A stretch of 64,000 nt of DNA from Nitrospirota bacterium (lineage in GTDB: Bacteria; Nitrospirota; Nitrospiria; SBBL01; JAADHI01). The stretch lies in NCBI GenBank assembly GCA_029261215.1, contig JAJDBT010000082.1, positions 62,001-126,000 of the forward strand. Direction: 5' to 3'. Position 1 is the stretch's first letter. Every line of letters starts with the position of its first letter. Both the position numbers and the translations under genes were made by a program. This document shows positions 54,310 to 63,524 of the stretch, piece by piece. The notes below the pieces were generated by a model. That model was not told the DNA's origin. It was given only the letters and a program-made list of their open reading frames with translations, and searched no databases.

Positions 54310-56135
54310 CAAGTCGTGCCTCCTTCGTTTGCGGGTTCTGAATGATGCATTGGGAAGGAAAGGGTGAACTGTGTTCCTTTTCCCACCTCGCTTTCCAGAA
54401 AAATATTACCGGCATGATCTTTCACAATACCGTAAGAGACGGAAAGTCCGAGTCCTGTGCCTTTCCCAACCGGTTTTGTTGTGAAAAATGGCTCGAATAT
54501 TTTGTCCTGTACCGCTTTGGGCATGCCCGGCCCGTTATCCTTCACAAGAACCTCTATGTTCTTATCGGTTACTTGTGTCGAAATCTGAACCACTCCGCCA
54601 TCCGGCATCGCCTGTTGCGCGTTGATCATCAGGTTCATCAAAACCTGCTGCAATTGATTCCCGTTGCCGTGCAATTCAGGCAGATTATTGCTGAGTGTTT
54701 TTTCAATTTTTACTTTATTTAAAGTAAGTTGATGATCCACAATGGCCACAGCGTCTTCCACAACCTGGTTCAGGTTTGTCGGAGTCTTTTCCGCTTTTTC
54801 CTGCCGGGAAAATTTCATGAGATTCTCAATAATCGTTTTGCAGCGTTTGGTTTCTTTTTCGATAATCTTGAGTTGTCTGGCCAATTCACTTTCTTTGTCC
54901 GCCTTTCTTAAAGCGAGTTGGGTATAACCCAGAATCCCGGCCAGCGGATTTTTGACTTCGTGGGCGATTCCTGCCCCCAATTGCCCAAAGGCCGCCATTT
55001 TTTCAGATTGCACCAATGCGTCCTGAGCGGATCTTAAATCTAATTCCCGTGCCTGAAGTTCTCTCGCCATGCGATTGAATGAATTTCCCAGGACCCCGAT
55101 TTCGTCATTGCTTTGTGTGGGAATGGAAATATCAAACTGCCCGCTGGCCACCTGGAGTGTGGCTTTGTAAAGGTTCTGAATGGGCTGGGTCAGGCCGCGC
55201 GACCAAAAAAAGGAAATGAAGACAGAGAAGGCCAGTACGCCCAGGGCCACCATAATAAGGGTGTTGATCAGTTCTTTTGCGGTGAGGTAGGCCACAGATT
55301 TTTTAATCTGTGCGATGGCCCCAAACCCGCCGTATTCGATACGGGCATATGCGCCAAGGTAGGACTCTCCTTGAATCTGGTATTCCAGTGTTTCGGCGAA
55401 GAGCTGGTTTTTCATAAAGGCCGAAACCACGGGCACATCCTTCATCGTTTGAAATCCACCGGTCTGGGGCTCGGCCGCTTTTTTAGAACTTGAAATGACT
55501 GTCCCCTCATGATCAACGAGAAAAGTCTCAAAGACTCGGGATTTTCCGCTTAAACCGAGCAGTTTTTGGAGCTTGATTTCCGCGACCACAAAAAAGGTTT
55601 CAGAATAGTGTTCATCAAAAATGGTGTGAACCAGGGTGAATGTGTGCAGCTTTGGAAAAAAAGTCGAATGCTGAAGAAAGGGGATCTCGGGTTTCAGGGT
55701 TTCAAAGGGAATCGCATGTGTCTTTCGGTAATTGAGTAAGGCGGCTCTGTCGTGTTGTTCTATTTTAAATGCAGCCTCATCGAGCAGGGTAATCTCTTCA
55801 TCTCCTTGTTGATTATATAAAGAGATGGCGACCACCCCGTCATAATGTTCCAGCAATTTTGTGACAAAATGTTCTTTGCCGGACTCTGAAAGGTCTTTGC
55901 TTAAAAGAGATTGGGCAAAGACCTGCAGTCGTTCGTCGTAATTGAGCAGGAGGGTATTGGCTTCTTCCGCAAGATGAAGCGCTGTCGATGAAGTGAGATC
56001 AAAAAGATAGGTGGTTTTGTCTTTTTGAAACAGGGCCACAATGTTATAGGTGATCACCGTCACCACTGTTGTGACCACGACGAGCATCATCACAATGAGC
56101 TTGAGGCGAATAGAGAATTTCAGGGGTGAAGCCAT
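54309..56135 (-). CDS. Cache-type membrane sensor histidine kinase
   Basis: Start at ATG 56135 because GAGGAG lies 6 bases before it (TTG 56153 is the longer option). 608 residues: TM1 (about 10-31), a periplasmic Cache-like sensor domain to about 285, TM2 (about 290-312), HAMP, coiled coil, HisKA with phospho-His in GIAHEVKNPLAGILG (near 392), HATPase_c with NLMINAQQA, VKDNGPGM, GKGTGLGLS. An ordinary hybrid-free kinase that should phosphorylate the two downstream receivers. It starts about 30 bases after the FecR gene. Confidence 0.95.
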   Translation of the reverse strand: MASPLKFSIRLKLIVMMLVVVTTVVTVITYNIVALFQKDKTTYLFDLTSSTALHLAEEANTLLLNYDERLQVFAQSLLSKDLSESGKEHFVTKLLEHYDGVVAISLYNQQGDEEITLLDEAAFKIEQHDRAALLNYRKTHAIPFETLKPEIPFLQHSTFFPKLHTFTLVHTIFDEHYSETFFVVAEIKLQKLLGLSGKSRVFETFLVDHEGTVISSSKKAAEPQTGGFQTMKDVPVVSAFMKNQLFAETLEYQIQGESYLGAYARIEYGGFGAIAQIKKSVAYLTAKELINTLIMVALGVLAFSVFISFFWSRGLTQPIQNLYKATLQVASGQFDISIPTQSNDEIGVLGNSFNRMARELQARELDLRSAQDALVQSEKMAAFGQLGAGIAHEVKNPLAGILGYTQLALRKADKESELARQLKIIEKETKRCKTIIENLMKFSRQEKAEKTPTNLNQVVEDAVAIVDHQLTLNKVKIEKTLSNNLPELHGNGNQLQQVLMNLMINAQQAMPDGGVVQISTQVTDKNIEVLVKDNGPGMPKAVQDKIFEPFFTTKPVGKGTGLGLSVSYGIVKDHAGNIFLESEVGKGTQFTLSFPMHHSEPANEGGTT

Positions 56136-56164
56136 AAGGTACTCCTCATTCAACGGATCAGTCG

Positions 56165-57526
56165 TTAATATTTTCTGCTGATCAATCTTCTTTCAAAACT
56201 CATGTTTCCGACACGGTCTACAGATTCGATCACAATCAGGTTAATGCCTTTTTTGAGCTGTACTTTATGTTGAAACTGCCCCTTTTTCTTTGGCACCAGC
56301 GCCTTTCCATTAATGTAGAGTGTTGCGCTCGGATCGGAAATTCCGTGGATCGTGATGCTTTTCTGGTTAATAACGTCATCTTTTTTGGGGAAGAGCACTT
56401 GTAGTGCGGGCGGCTCCAAAAGCTGCACCACTTCAATTTTGCTTAAGGGGCTCCAGGTCCCCTTGACGCCAAGTGCATCGATGGCAGCGACCCGCCAGAA
56501 GTAGACCCCCTTTTTGAGATTTCCATGAACAAAAGCCGTGTGTGAAACGGTCTCATTCAATACGAGGTTTTTAAACGAGGGCTCGTCTGAAATATGGAGT
56601 TGGTAGCGCATTGCTTTTTTATGAGGCGTCCACTTGAATTCAAGGTCTTGCGGGACATGGCGATAGTACACAATTTTTTGATTGAGGGGTTGTTTCAAGG
56701 CAACCGCTTCTAAAAGCGCAATGGGTTTGGCCGGAGGGTGAAGTGCATCGATTTGCGTCGATTCATTGGCTGCGACCGAGACCATTTCCCCATTCGCACT
56801 GACTTTTGCCAATCCCTTAAAAACAGTAATTGTGGTGGACTCGTCGGGCAGGACATTGATTTCAAACTCTGTTTTGTTTCCCTGACTGTTTTTTGTGTCG
56901 ATTTCAGCAAGGCCGGAAGGCAGGGCAATTTGAAAATTGATATTTCCAGAAACGCTGTTGTCCACATGCCCACGGAGTTTTCCGTTGGCCACCAGCATAA
57001 AGGAACGGCGGGTTTTTAAGATACGGGACTGCCCGATGTGACGAATAATCACGAGCGAATTTTCATCCATTTCGATAAAGGTCTCTTTGTCAAAAACAAT
57101 GGTGGCTTTTGCTTTTTCTTGCGTTTGTATGGCATCCCGATCATAAAGCTTCAGTCCTGTCGTGGCTTTTTCCCATACAATGCCTGTCGCACGTTTGTTT
57201 TTGACCTCGCTCTCAACCCGGCTTAATGTCGCCGTTGCCCCTGTATTCGAAGCCTGTGCGGTATCAGAACTGTGCTTTCCGATATCCGTCTGAAATCGGC
57301 TGCTTTTTTTTAAAGAAGCAGAGGTCATCTGAATGCCGGCCTGAAAAAGGAGCGTGTTTGTATTTCCTTCGGGAAAGAGCTGTTTCAGTACAAAAAGTAA
57401 GAGGGCCGCACAAAGGATGAAGGCGGCTGCGGCCCAAAGCACATCTGATCCGAGCCGGGCGACCTGTTTCAGGGTGGTCAGAAAAAACCGTTTGAGTTTC
57501 CGTTTTGACAGGCCGGGTACGCGCAT
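56165..57526 (-). CDS. FecR-domain membrane protein with FN3-like and Ig-like C-terminal modules
   Basis: 453 residues. One helix (about 30-50) anchors it in the inner membrane. The FecR domain (about 110-270, with LKLYDRDAIQTQEKAKATIVF, EMDENSLVII, FEINVLPDESTT) lies outside. A fibronectin-like unit (about 285-375, YYRHVPQDLEFKWTP) and a final Ig-like unit (about 380-450, PSATLYINGKALVPKKKGQF) follow. The last unit resembles modules in the neighbouring 1984-residue protein. No sigma factor gene is near, so it is unlike the FecR-FecI pair. Its ATG overlaps the upstream stop (TAATG). Confidence 0.9.
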   Translation of the reverse strand: MRVPGLSKRKLKRFFLTTLKQVARLGSDVLWAAAAFILCAALLLFVLKQLFPEGNTNTLLFQAGIQMTSASLKKSSRFQTDIGKHSSDTAQASNTGATATLSRVESEVKNKRATGIVWEKATTGLKLYDRDAIQTQEKAKATIVFDKETFIEMDENSLVIIRHIGQSRILKTRRSFMLVANGKLRGHVDNSVSGNINFQIALPSGLAEIDTKNSQGNKTEFEINVLPDESTTITVFKGLAKVSANGEMVSVAANESTQIDALHPPAKPIALLEAVALKQPLNQKIVYYRHVPQDLEFKWTPHKKAMRYQLHISDEPSFKNLVLNETVSHTAFVHGNLKKGVYFWRVAAIDALGVKGTWSPLSKIEVVQLLEPPALQVLFPKKDDVINQKSITIHGISDPSATLYINGKALVPKKKGQFQHKVQLKKGINLIVIESVDRVGNMSFERRLISRKY

Positions 57527-60500
57527 TAATATTTTCCTTGTACACGAATAAACCAGCCGCGTGCGTCAAAGTTATTGTCTGAAAACTCATTGTCTGTGAA
57601 TTGACTGAAGTTATATCCGATACCAAAACGCATGTGATCGGTGATTGCGCGATTGACTTCGAGCAAGTAGCCTTCGAGTTGATCGTTTGCCAGTGACTGT
57701 TGCAGAATGCGGTATTCCCCGGAGAGATCCCAGCGTTTGCTCACATGAATATTCAGCCGGTTGATCCAGAGATGGGTGCGGCTTTTGATGTTTGCGCGCA
57801 GGGCTTGTTCTTCTTCCTTGTTTTTTACGGCATATTTTTCTGCCAGTTGCAGGTATTTTGAGAGATCGATAATGGCTTCGATTGACGCGACACGCGCATC
57901 TGTTTTGAGCATGGGACCGGTGGGGCCTGGGTGTTGGTCGATAAGGATTGTATATTTTGCGATGAGGTTGAGAGTGTCAAAATAAACCGGCCGATATGCG
58001 ACCCCCGAACCCAGCTCGGCAAAGCGGGCCTCCAGACGATCCAGCGACTTGTTGGTGGTATCGCTGAAATTAAACTTCCCAAAAAGGGTGAGTCCGGAAA
58101 GTATTTTTAATTCGCCGTAGTGAGTCGTCAGACGCTGTATGATTTCTTTATTTCCTTTTTCAAGTCTCACTTCAAAACGGTGGGCCAAGCGGCTGCCTGC
58201 CGGATGATCGTATTTTAACGTGAGACTGGCGCTGTCTCGTGTGGTATTTCCCTGAAGTCCTTTGAGGTGGCTGCGCTCGTAATTCAGGAAAACCTTGATC
58301 GGACGTTTTTCGCCAAAACGTTGATCCAGTCCCCAGAGTGAGCGGCTTTGATTGAGTTGCCCACGGTCTTCGCCGTATTCTCCGTAGAGCCTCAGCCCGG
58401 AAGTCAGCATCCTGTCTCCGCCCAGGATTGTTCCGAATGTGGCCTCTTCCCCTTCTTTTTTGTCGAGTTTTTCGTTGAGATACAGGTTGGACCGATTGTC
58501 GAGTCTGGCCGAGAGTCCAAAGAGTGCGGCGTCACTGTCATTTGCGTGCGCCACTTCGCCGATGGAGTCAAGGCTGTCTGTGATCCGTACTTTTAATCCC
58601 AGCGTGGTGCGATACCCCTCGTTGCCCTGAATCAATTGCTGGTGCCCCAATGACGTGGTGAAGCGGTCGTTGATTTGGTACATCATCCGGCTGGAAACCT
58701 GTTTTTCAATCTCTAACAGGCCGGTGGTTTGATGGAGGGTTTTTTCCTGAAATCCACCCGTAAAAAGAAAGGGCCCGCGATGATGATCGTATTCCACTGC
58801 TTTTAAATCGATCCGGTCAGCGCCAGCCTGATTTGCGGCCGCGATATTCGTCGAGGCGATTATTTCCTGCAGGTTATAACTAACACGCAGGGTGTCACGC
58901 GGACTGATGGCCATTTCCAATTCGCCCCCATATTTTAAGAGGCCTTGTTCCAGCAAAGTGCCGTTGGAAAAGAAATTGGGAGAGAGTCGGTGGTAATAGG
59001 CTTTACTGACCATGCGGTCTTTTCCCCCAAACCATTCTGAAAGATCACTGCGGACGGAGAGGTGGTAGGCTGTTCCGTCCCCGGTCGAGGCGGATGCAAT
59101 CGGCGTAAAAGAGAGTCCGCCGTCTTCACTGATCAGGGTAGAGGCATTTTCTCCCACACTTTCTGCATACTCTCCGCGAAGTGTTGTGCCCTGGCCGAGG
59201 CGAATTTGGGCATCGGCGCCTTTGAGTGAATAATCCCCTGTGAGTGAGGCATCTTCAATATAAGTGCCTCCCACGGCGAGGTGGTCCCCGATCTGTTGCT
59301 GCAGTCGTCCGCCTGTCGCCTTCTTTTCAAAATTCTGTGCTGTATATTCAAAATCAACCAAGACAAAAACCGGGTGTCCTTGTAAACGTTCTTGCCGGAA
59401 GAGAAGGTCGTTAGAGACCACGCTTGATATCGGCCGACGGAATAAAATCCGACCTTCTTCATACTTAAAACTATAATCCGCATCCCGAACTTGGTCAATT
59501 TTCGCTAAAACGAGACCCGTTTGCTGATCCCGGATTTCAAGACGGACCTGCTCGCTCCCTTCGATGATATTCTTTTCAGAGAGATAATAAAGAGAACCGC
59601 CTGTTGCGCGAAAGGTGTTCTGTATATGCGCCTGCTGCACATTTGCGCCAAAGAGCACGATTTGAGTGTGAGGATCTCCGTATTCGGTTTTTGAAACAGA
59701 GCGATATTCAAAACGGCCGCCATACAAGGTTCGATTGAAGTTGGCAAGCTCGGTGTCATTGAGATGGGTTGTATAGTTCCCAACCAGAAAATGAATGTCG
59801 TCGCTGTCAATGGCCAGATAGAGTTTTCCCTGACTTTGTGCATCGTAGACCACTGTGCTGTCGTCTCCATAAACCGGGTAGAATTTGTCGGGATCAATGT
59901 TGGTGAAAAAGCGGTCTGTTTCCTGTTGATCCAGATTATTGAACATTTGCTTGAAGTCCTGTTTTCCTGTGTCGAAGGCCGAGGTGATGAGGTACTTACC
60001 CTGGATCGTCCCCTTTAAGTAGTAGGCGAGTCGTCCCTTTGAATAGTAGGACTGTACTTTCTCGACTCCGGCCGCCTGCAAGTTTCCAGAGTTTGTGATT
60101 TGCCCAAACTCACTGTCGGCAAAGGCCATCAAAAACAAGGACGAATCCGAAACTTCAATTTCCCGTTCAATGCGCCCTGTGTATCCCTCAGGATCAACAA
60201 CTTCAATGACAAGCGTGTTGTGTCCTTTTTTAAGATTTGCTGTGTTTGAAAAGGTGCCGTCCTCATCAACGGGAATTTCTTTCCCGTTGATGAGAACCCG
60301 ATTCCCGCGCGGCGTCATCCCCCGGATCGGAAGCTGGGTATGAGACGAAACAGCGCCTTTTGGCGGGAGAAGCACCGAAATCTGGGGCACGGGTCTCACC
60401 GCCATCAGCAAACGCCCCTGATCGTCTTTATCGGAGAGATCCACATGCAGGGTCATCATTCGGCTAATCTGCTGAGGGTTTGTCACGACAAGCGTGAAGA

Positions 60501-63480
60501 GGTTTTCCCCATTTTTTAAAGGGAGGTCATATTGAATCAGTCCTTTTTTAGAGACATCGATGTTCTTCCCATCGATATAAACCGTATTGTTCGGATCGGT
60601 TGTTCCCTGAAGCCGATAGAGGACGAGCGGAAGGTTTTTATTTTTTGATGCATCCTTCGGAACGGGGAGAAAATGATAACGACGGTTTGCATGATGCATC
60701 TTCAAAACTTCCTGCTCAATGGGCGCGATGAGGCTCAGGTTGGGGAGCTTCAGGGTGGTTTCAATCAGCTTCCCCTGGGCATTGGCCATTTCAAATTTAA
60801 ATTGATTGATATCGTGTTTTAATTTGAGGGCAAAACGATCCTGGTTTTTGAGGTCCATCGGAACTCCGTTGATCCGTACGGAGGGTGAGGTTCTGAGGTG
60901 ACTCAGGATTTTTGCTTTCTTGATATCTGTGAGCGCACCCTTGATTTCGACGCGTCGGTTCACCTCCCGGCCTTCTTCGTGCTGATTGCTCGCAACAGGC
61001 CGCGACGCGCCAAACCACTTTAAAATGAAACGGTCTTTGTGGATGCCTTCTTTTGAAATGAGGTAGTGCATTGCGGCTTCCGCACGGGTTTTTGATAACA
61101 GATCGTTGCTCGCTTTGCTTCCGATGTTGTCTGTGTGGCCTTCAATCGTAATTTTTTCTGAGGGATGCTTTTTAAGTACCTCCGAAAGTCGATGCAATGC
61201 TTCGATTGTTTTTAGACTGAGTTCTGATGAGCCAGTGGCAAAAGCCGAACCCATTAAATTAAGAGAAATCGCCGAGGTTTTATTGACGCCAAAAAGCCGC
61301 TGCTCGCTGGTTTCAACGCCAAGGTCTTTAGAGGTAATCTGCAGCTGGTAGGCGTAGACTTCCCCGCCGCGTATGAGTTGTCCCTTGTTGTTTTTTCCAT
61401 CCCATACAATAGGCTCGGGCGGCGGACCTTCCCCTTCAAGTTGCTTGAAGGTCTGTCCATCGGCATTCATAATCGTGAGACGCCAGGATTTCACGGTTTC
61501 CGGGGTATCCAGGTGGATCGAAAACTGGATTGCTTTTGTGAGCTGCTCTCCATAAATTTCGACGCTTTCCTGAAAATCTTCAACACCAAGACGCACTTCG
61601 TTTAAATGCAGGTTGACGGCTTTTCCATTGACCAGGAGCTGCATGGATTCCAGATGCCCGGTGATTTGCGTTGTTTCATGTTCCGTTTCCGGTTTGAGGG
61701 TGAGACCACGGGTTCCGGGTGCGCCGATGTGCTCGGTTTCAATGTCGAAGACCACGCCGTAATTGACTTTACTCAGCAAGCCCCGGCTGACTTGAATAAT
61801 GCGCGCCTCTTCTGTCGTAATGGTTGTTCCTGCGGGTAAAGTCGTTCTGTTTATTTTGAGCAAGCGTTCGCCGGGCCGCACACCGGGGAAATGATAGAGG
61901 CCGTTTGCGTCGGTGATGACATAGGTGCCGTCATCCAGGGCAATCATTGCACCGCCGATTCCAGATTCACCCGGATCTTGATATCCGTTTTTGTTCGTGT
62001 CAAAAAAGACTTTCCCAATCAATGTGCCCAGGTCGAAAATTGGGTCGAAGGTTACGGTGACCTTCGCGGTGGATTGATTGGAGATAGGCGCAAAATCGAC
62101 GGCCTGAGCCGTATTCTCGTAATCTCCCGGCGTGGCGCTTGATCCAATGACGAGTTGGTATGAGACGCGTCTGTTTCCCAAATCGCCCGTACCCGGCAAT
62201 CCGTCGCCATTTTGATCAACCCAGGGGTCGATGGTATTCAGGGTGAACCTCAGTGTTTGGCTTCCGCCCGGATCGCTGGCTGGACTGTCGTTGATCAGTG
62301 TGCTGCCTTTTAAATATTTAAATCCGGGAGGAATTCGGTCATTGAGGGTCACATTGTTGATCGAACGTCCGACGGTATTTTGAATCTCCACTTCATAGGT
62401 GATGACGTCTCCGATCACGCCTTCTGTTTTATTGGCCGTTTTGATAATTTTGAGTACTTGTCCGGCGGTAAAAATGACTTGGGGTTTGCTGCCAAGGGCA
62501 AGGGCATTTACGGTGGCGGTAATCGTGGCAATCCCGGAAATCGTCGAACTTAATTGTGTTGTATACGTGCCATCGCCGTTGTCCATCATGGGGGTAAAGC
62601 TGCCAAAGGGATCGCCCGGTGCTTGTTTAATCGCCGCCAGTTTTTCCAGGGGCGGCGCGGTTTCGACGACGGAAACACTTACAGTCAGGCCAGGCCCCAA
62701 ATTCACCCCGGCGGCATCTTTTGGAGTAATGGTAATCGTGCTGAAGGGGTTGCCGTCGCTGTCGATATCGATCTCGACCTGTTCCGGGCTAGCGGTGACC
62801 AGCGACTGGGTGGCGTCGATGGCCTTGACTTCAACCGCCAGACTGTTTGCGTCGCCCGCGTTGCCATCGGCATTTCCTGCGGCAGCGGCTTGGGGCGCTT
62901 CCGGGGGTGTTGAGGTGTCATCGACAAGGCTGGCCCAATTCGCTGTTCCGGCTGCTCCGGGGGTATTGCCCGTGAAGGTGATGCGAACAGGGCTTTGGTC
63001 TGTATTTACCGGGCTTCCGAGTGTGAGTGTGATGACTTGCCCCGCAATGGTGGTGCAATATTCACCTGCACCCGGTGTCGGGCAGGCGGCGCTGGCAGGC
63101 TGTGCTGTGCCGCTGATGGAGAGTGTCGAGACGGAAAAATTGGTATAGCCTACCGGAGCTGTGATTGCGATTTGATCAAAGCCGGTGTTTCCCGGCCCGA
63201 TGGTCGGTAAAAGGTCGTAAGTAAAGGTCTCCCCAATGCTGTTGACGCCGACGGCATTGGGTGAAATTTCTGCCAATATGCTGGTGACGGCCGGACCGCC
63301 TCCAGAGACCGAATTCAGGTTTGCGGTCGCATTGCTTAAATCAAGCGGTACGCCGTTGAGAGAACCCGTGGCGGAATTTGAAATGGGCGCGGCATAGGCA
63401 TAGGGGAACCCGCTCAAGGCCATGACAGTCCAGATCATCCCGATCACAATGTGCCTTTTTATCTCGCGTGTTTCTTTCAA
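57526..63480 (-). CDS. Giant envelope protein: DUF11, SdrD-like, OmpA, Ig-like repeats, C-terminal barrel
   Basis: 1984 residues from TTG 63480 (AGGGA 6 bases upstream). Signal peptide 1-31 (AYAAPISN). An N-terminal beta-rich region, a DUF11 unit (about 340-465), an SdrD B-like unit with DTNKNGYQDPGE (about 490-545), an OmpA peptidoglycan-binding domain (about 740-857, with GHTDNIGSKASNDLLSKTRA), two or three Ig-like repeats (about 960-1110, with the GKNIDVSKKGLIQYDLPLKN-type unit), and a long amphipathic barrel (about 1125-1984, ending FIRVQGKY). The OmpA domain should hold peptidoglycan, the barrel the outer membrane. No TonB box or plug is seen. Confidence 0.85.
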   Translation of the reverse strand: MKETREIKRHIVIGMIWTVMALSGFPYAYAAPISNSATGSLNGVPLDLSNATANLNSVSGGGPAVTSILAEISPNAVGVNSIGETFTYDLLPTIGPGNTGFDQIAITAPVGYTNFSVSTLSISGTAQPASAACPTPGAGEYCTTIAGQVITLTLGSPVNTDQSPVRITFTGNTPGAAGTANWASLVDDTSTPPEAPQAAAAGNADGNAGDANSLAVEVKAIDATQSLVTASPEQVEIDIDSDGNPFSTITITPKDAAGVNLGPGLTVSVSVVETAPPLEKLAAIKQAPGDPFGSFTPMMDNGDGTYTTQLSSTISGIATITATVNALALGSKPQVIFTAGQVLKIIKTANKTEGVIGDVITYEVEIQNTVGRSINNVTLNDRIPPGFKYLKGSTLINDSPASDPGGSQTLRFTLNTIDPWVDQNGDGLPGTGDLGNRRVSYQLVIGSSATPGDYENTAQAVDFAPISNQSTAKVTVTFDPIFDLGTLIGKVFFDTNKNGYQDPGESGIGGAMIALDDGTYVITDANGLYHFPGVRPGERLLKINRTTLPAGTTITTEEARIIQVSRGLLSKVNYGVVFDIETEHIGAPGTRGLTLKPETEHETTQITGHLESMQLLVNGKAVNLHLNEVRLGVEDFQESVEIYGEQLTKAIQFSIHLDTPETVKSWRLTIMNADGQTFKQLEGEGPPPEPIVWDGKNNKGQLIRGGEVYAYQLQITSKDLGVETSEQRLFGVNKTSAISLNLMGSAFATGSSELSLKTIEALHRLSEVLKKHPSEKITIEGHTDNIGSKASNDLLSKTRAEAAMHYLISKEGIHKDRFILKWFGASRPVASNQHEEGREVNRRVEIKGALTDIKKAKILSHLRTSPSVRINGVPMDLKNQDRFALKLKHDINQFKFEMANAQGKLIETTLKLPNLSLIAPIEQEVLKMHHANRRYHFLPVPKDASKNKNLPLVLYRLQGTTDPNNTVYIDGKNIDVSKKGLIQYDLPLKNGENLFTLVVTNPQQISRMMTLHVDLSDKDDQGRLLMAVRPVPQISVLLPPKGAVSSHTQLPIRGMTPRGNRVLINGKEIPVDEDGTFSNTANLKKGHNTLVIEVVDPEGYTGRIEREIEVSDSSLFLMAFADSEFGQITNSGNLQAAGVEKVQSYYSKGRLAYYLKGTIQGKYLITSAFDTGKQDFKQMFNNLDQQETDRFFTNIDPDKFYPVYGDDSTVVYDAQSQGKLYLAIDSDDIHFLVGNYTTHLNDTELANFNRTLYGGRFEYRSVSKTEYGDPHTQIVLFGANVQQAHIQNTFRATGGSLYYLSEKNIIEGSEQVRLEIRDQQTGLVLAKIDQVRDADYSFKYEEGRILFRRPISSVVSNDLLFRQERLQGHPVFVLVDFEYTAQNFEKKATGGRLQQQIGDHLAVGGTYIEDASLTGDYSLKGADAQIRLGQGTTLRGEYAESVGENASTLISEDGGLSFTPIASASTGDGTAYHLSVRSDLSEWFGGKDRMVSKAYYHRLSPNFFSNGTLLEQGLLKYGGELEMAISPRDTLRVSYNLQEIIASTNIAAANQAGADRIDLKAVEYDHHRGPFLFTGGFQEKTLHQTTGLLEIEKQVSSRMMYQINDRFTTSLGHQQLIQGNEGYRTTLGLKVRITDSLDSIGEVAHANDSDAALFGLSARLDNRSNLYLNEKLDKKEGEEATFGTILGGDRMLTSGLRLYGEYGEDRGQLNQSRSLWGLDQRFGEKRPIKVFLNYERSHLKGLQGNTTRDSASLTLKYDHPAGSRLAHRFEVRLEKGNKEIIQRLTTHYGELKILSGLTLFGKFNFSDTTNKSLDRLEARFAELGSGVAYRPVYFDTLNLIAKYTILIDQHPGPTGPMLKTDARVASIEAIIDLSKYLQLAEKYAVKNKEEEQALRANIKSRTHLWINRLNIHVSKRWDLSGEYRILQQSLANDQLEGYLLEVNRAITDHMRFGIGYNFSQFTDNEFSDNNFDARGWFIRVQGKY

Positions 63481-63524
63481 ATCAATCCCTGATTAATCCT
63501 GTGTTTCTGTTTTATTTCCAATCT

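Noticed and set aside
62399-63148. 249-residue plus-strand ORF opposite the giant protein
   Set aside because: It is antisense to the signal peptide/N-terminal region of the 1984-residue protein, which has clear domains; composition is a mirror of its Gly/Thr/Ala-rich codons.
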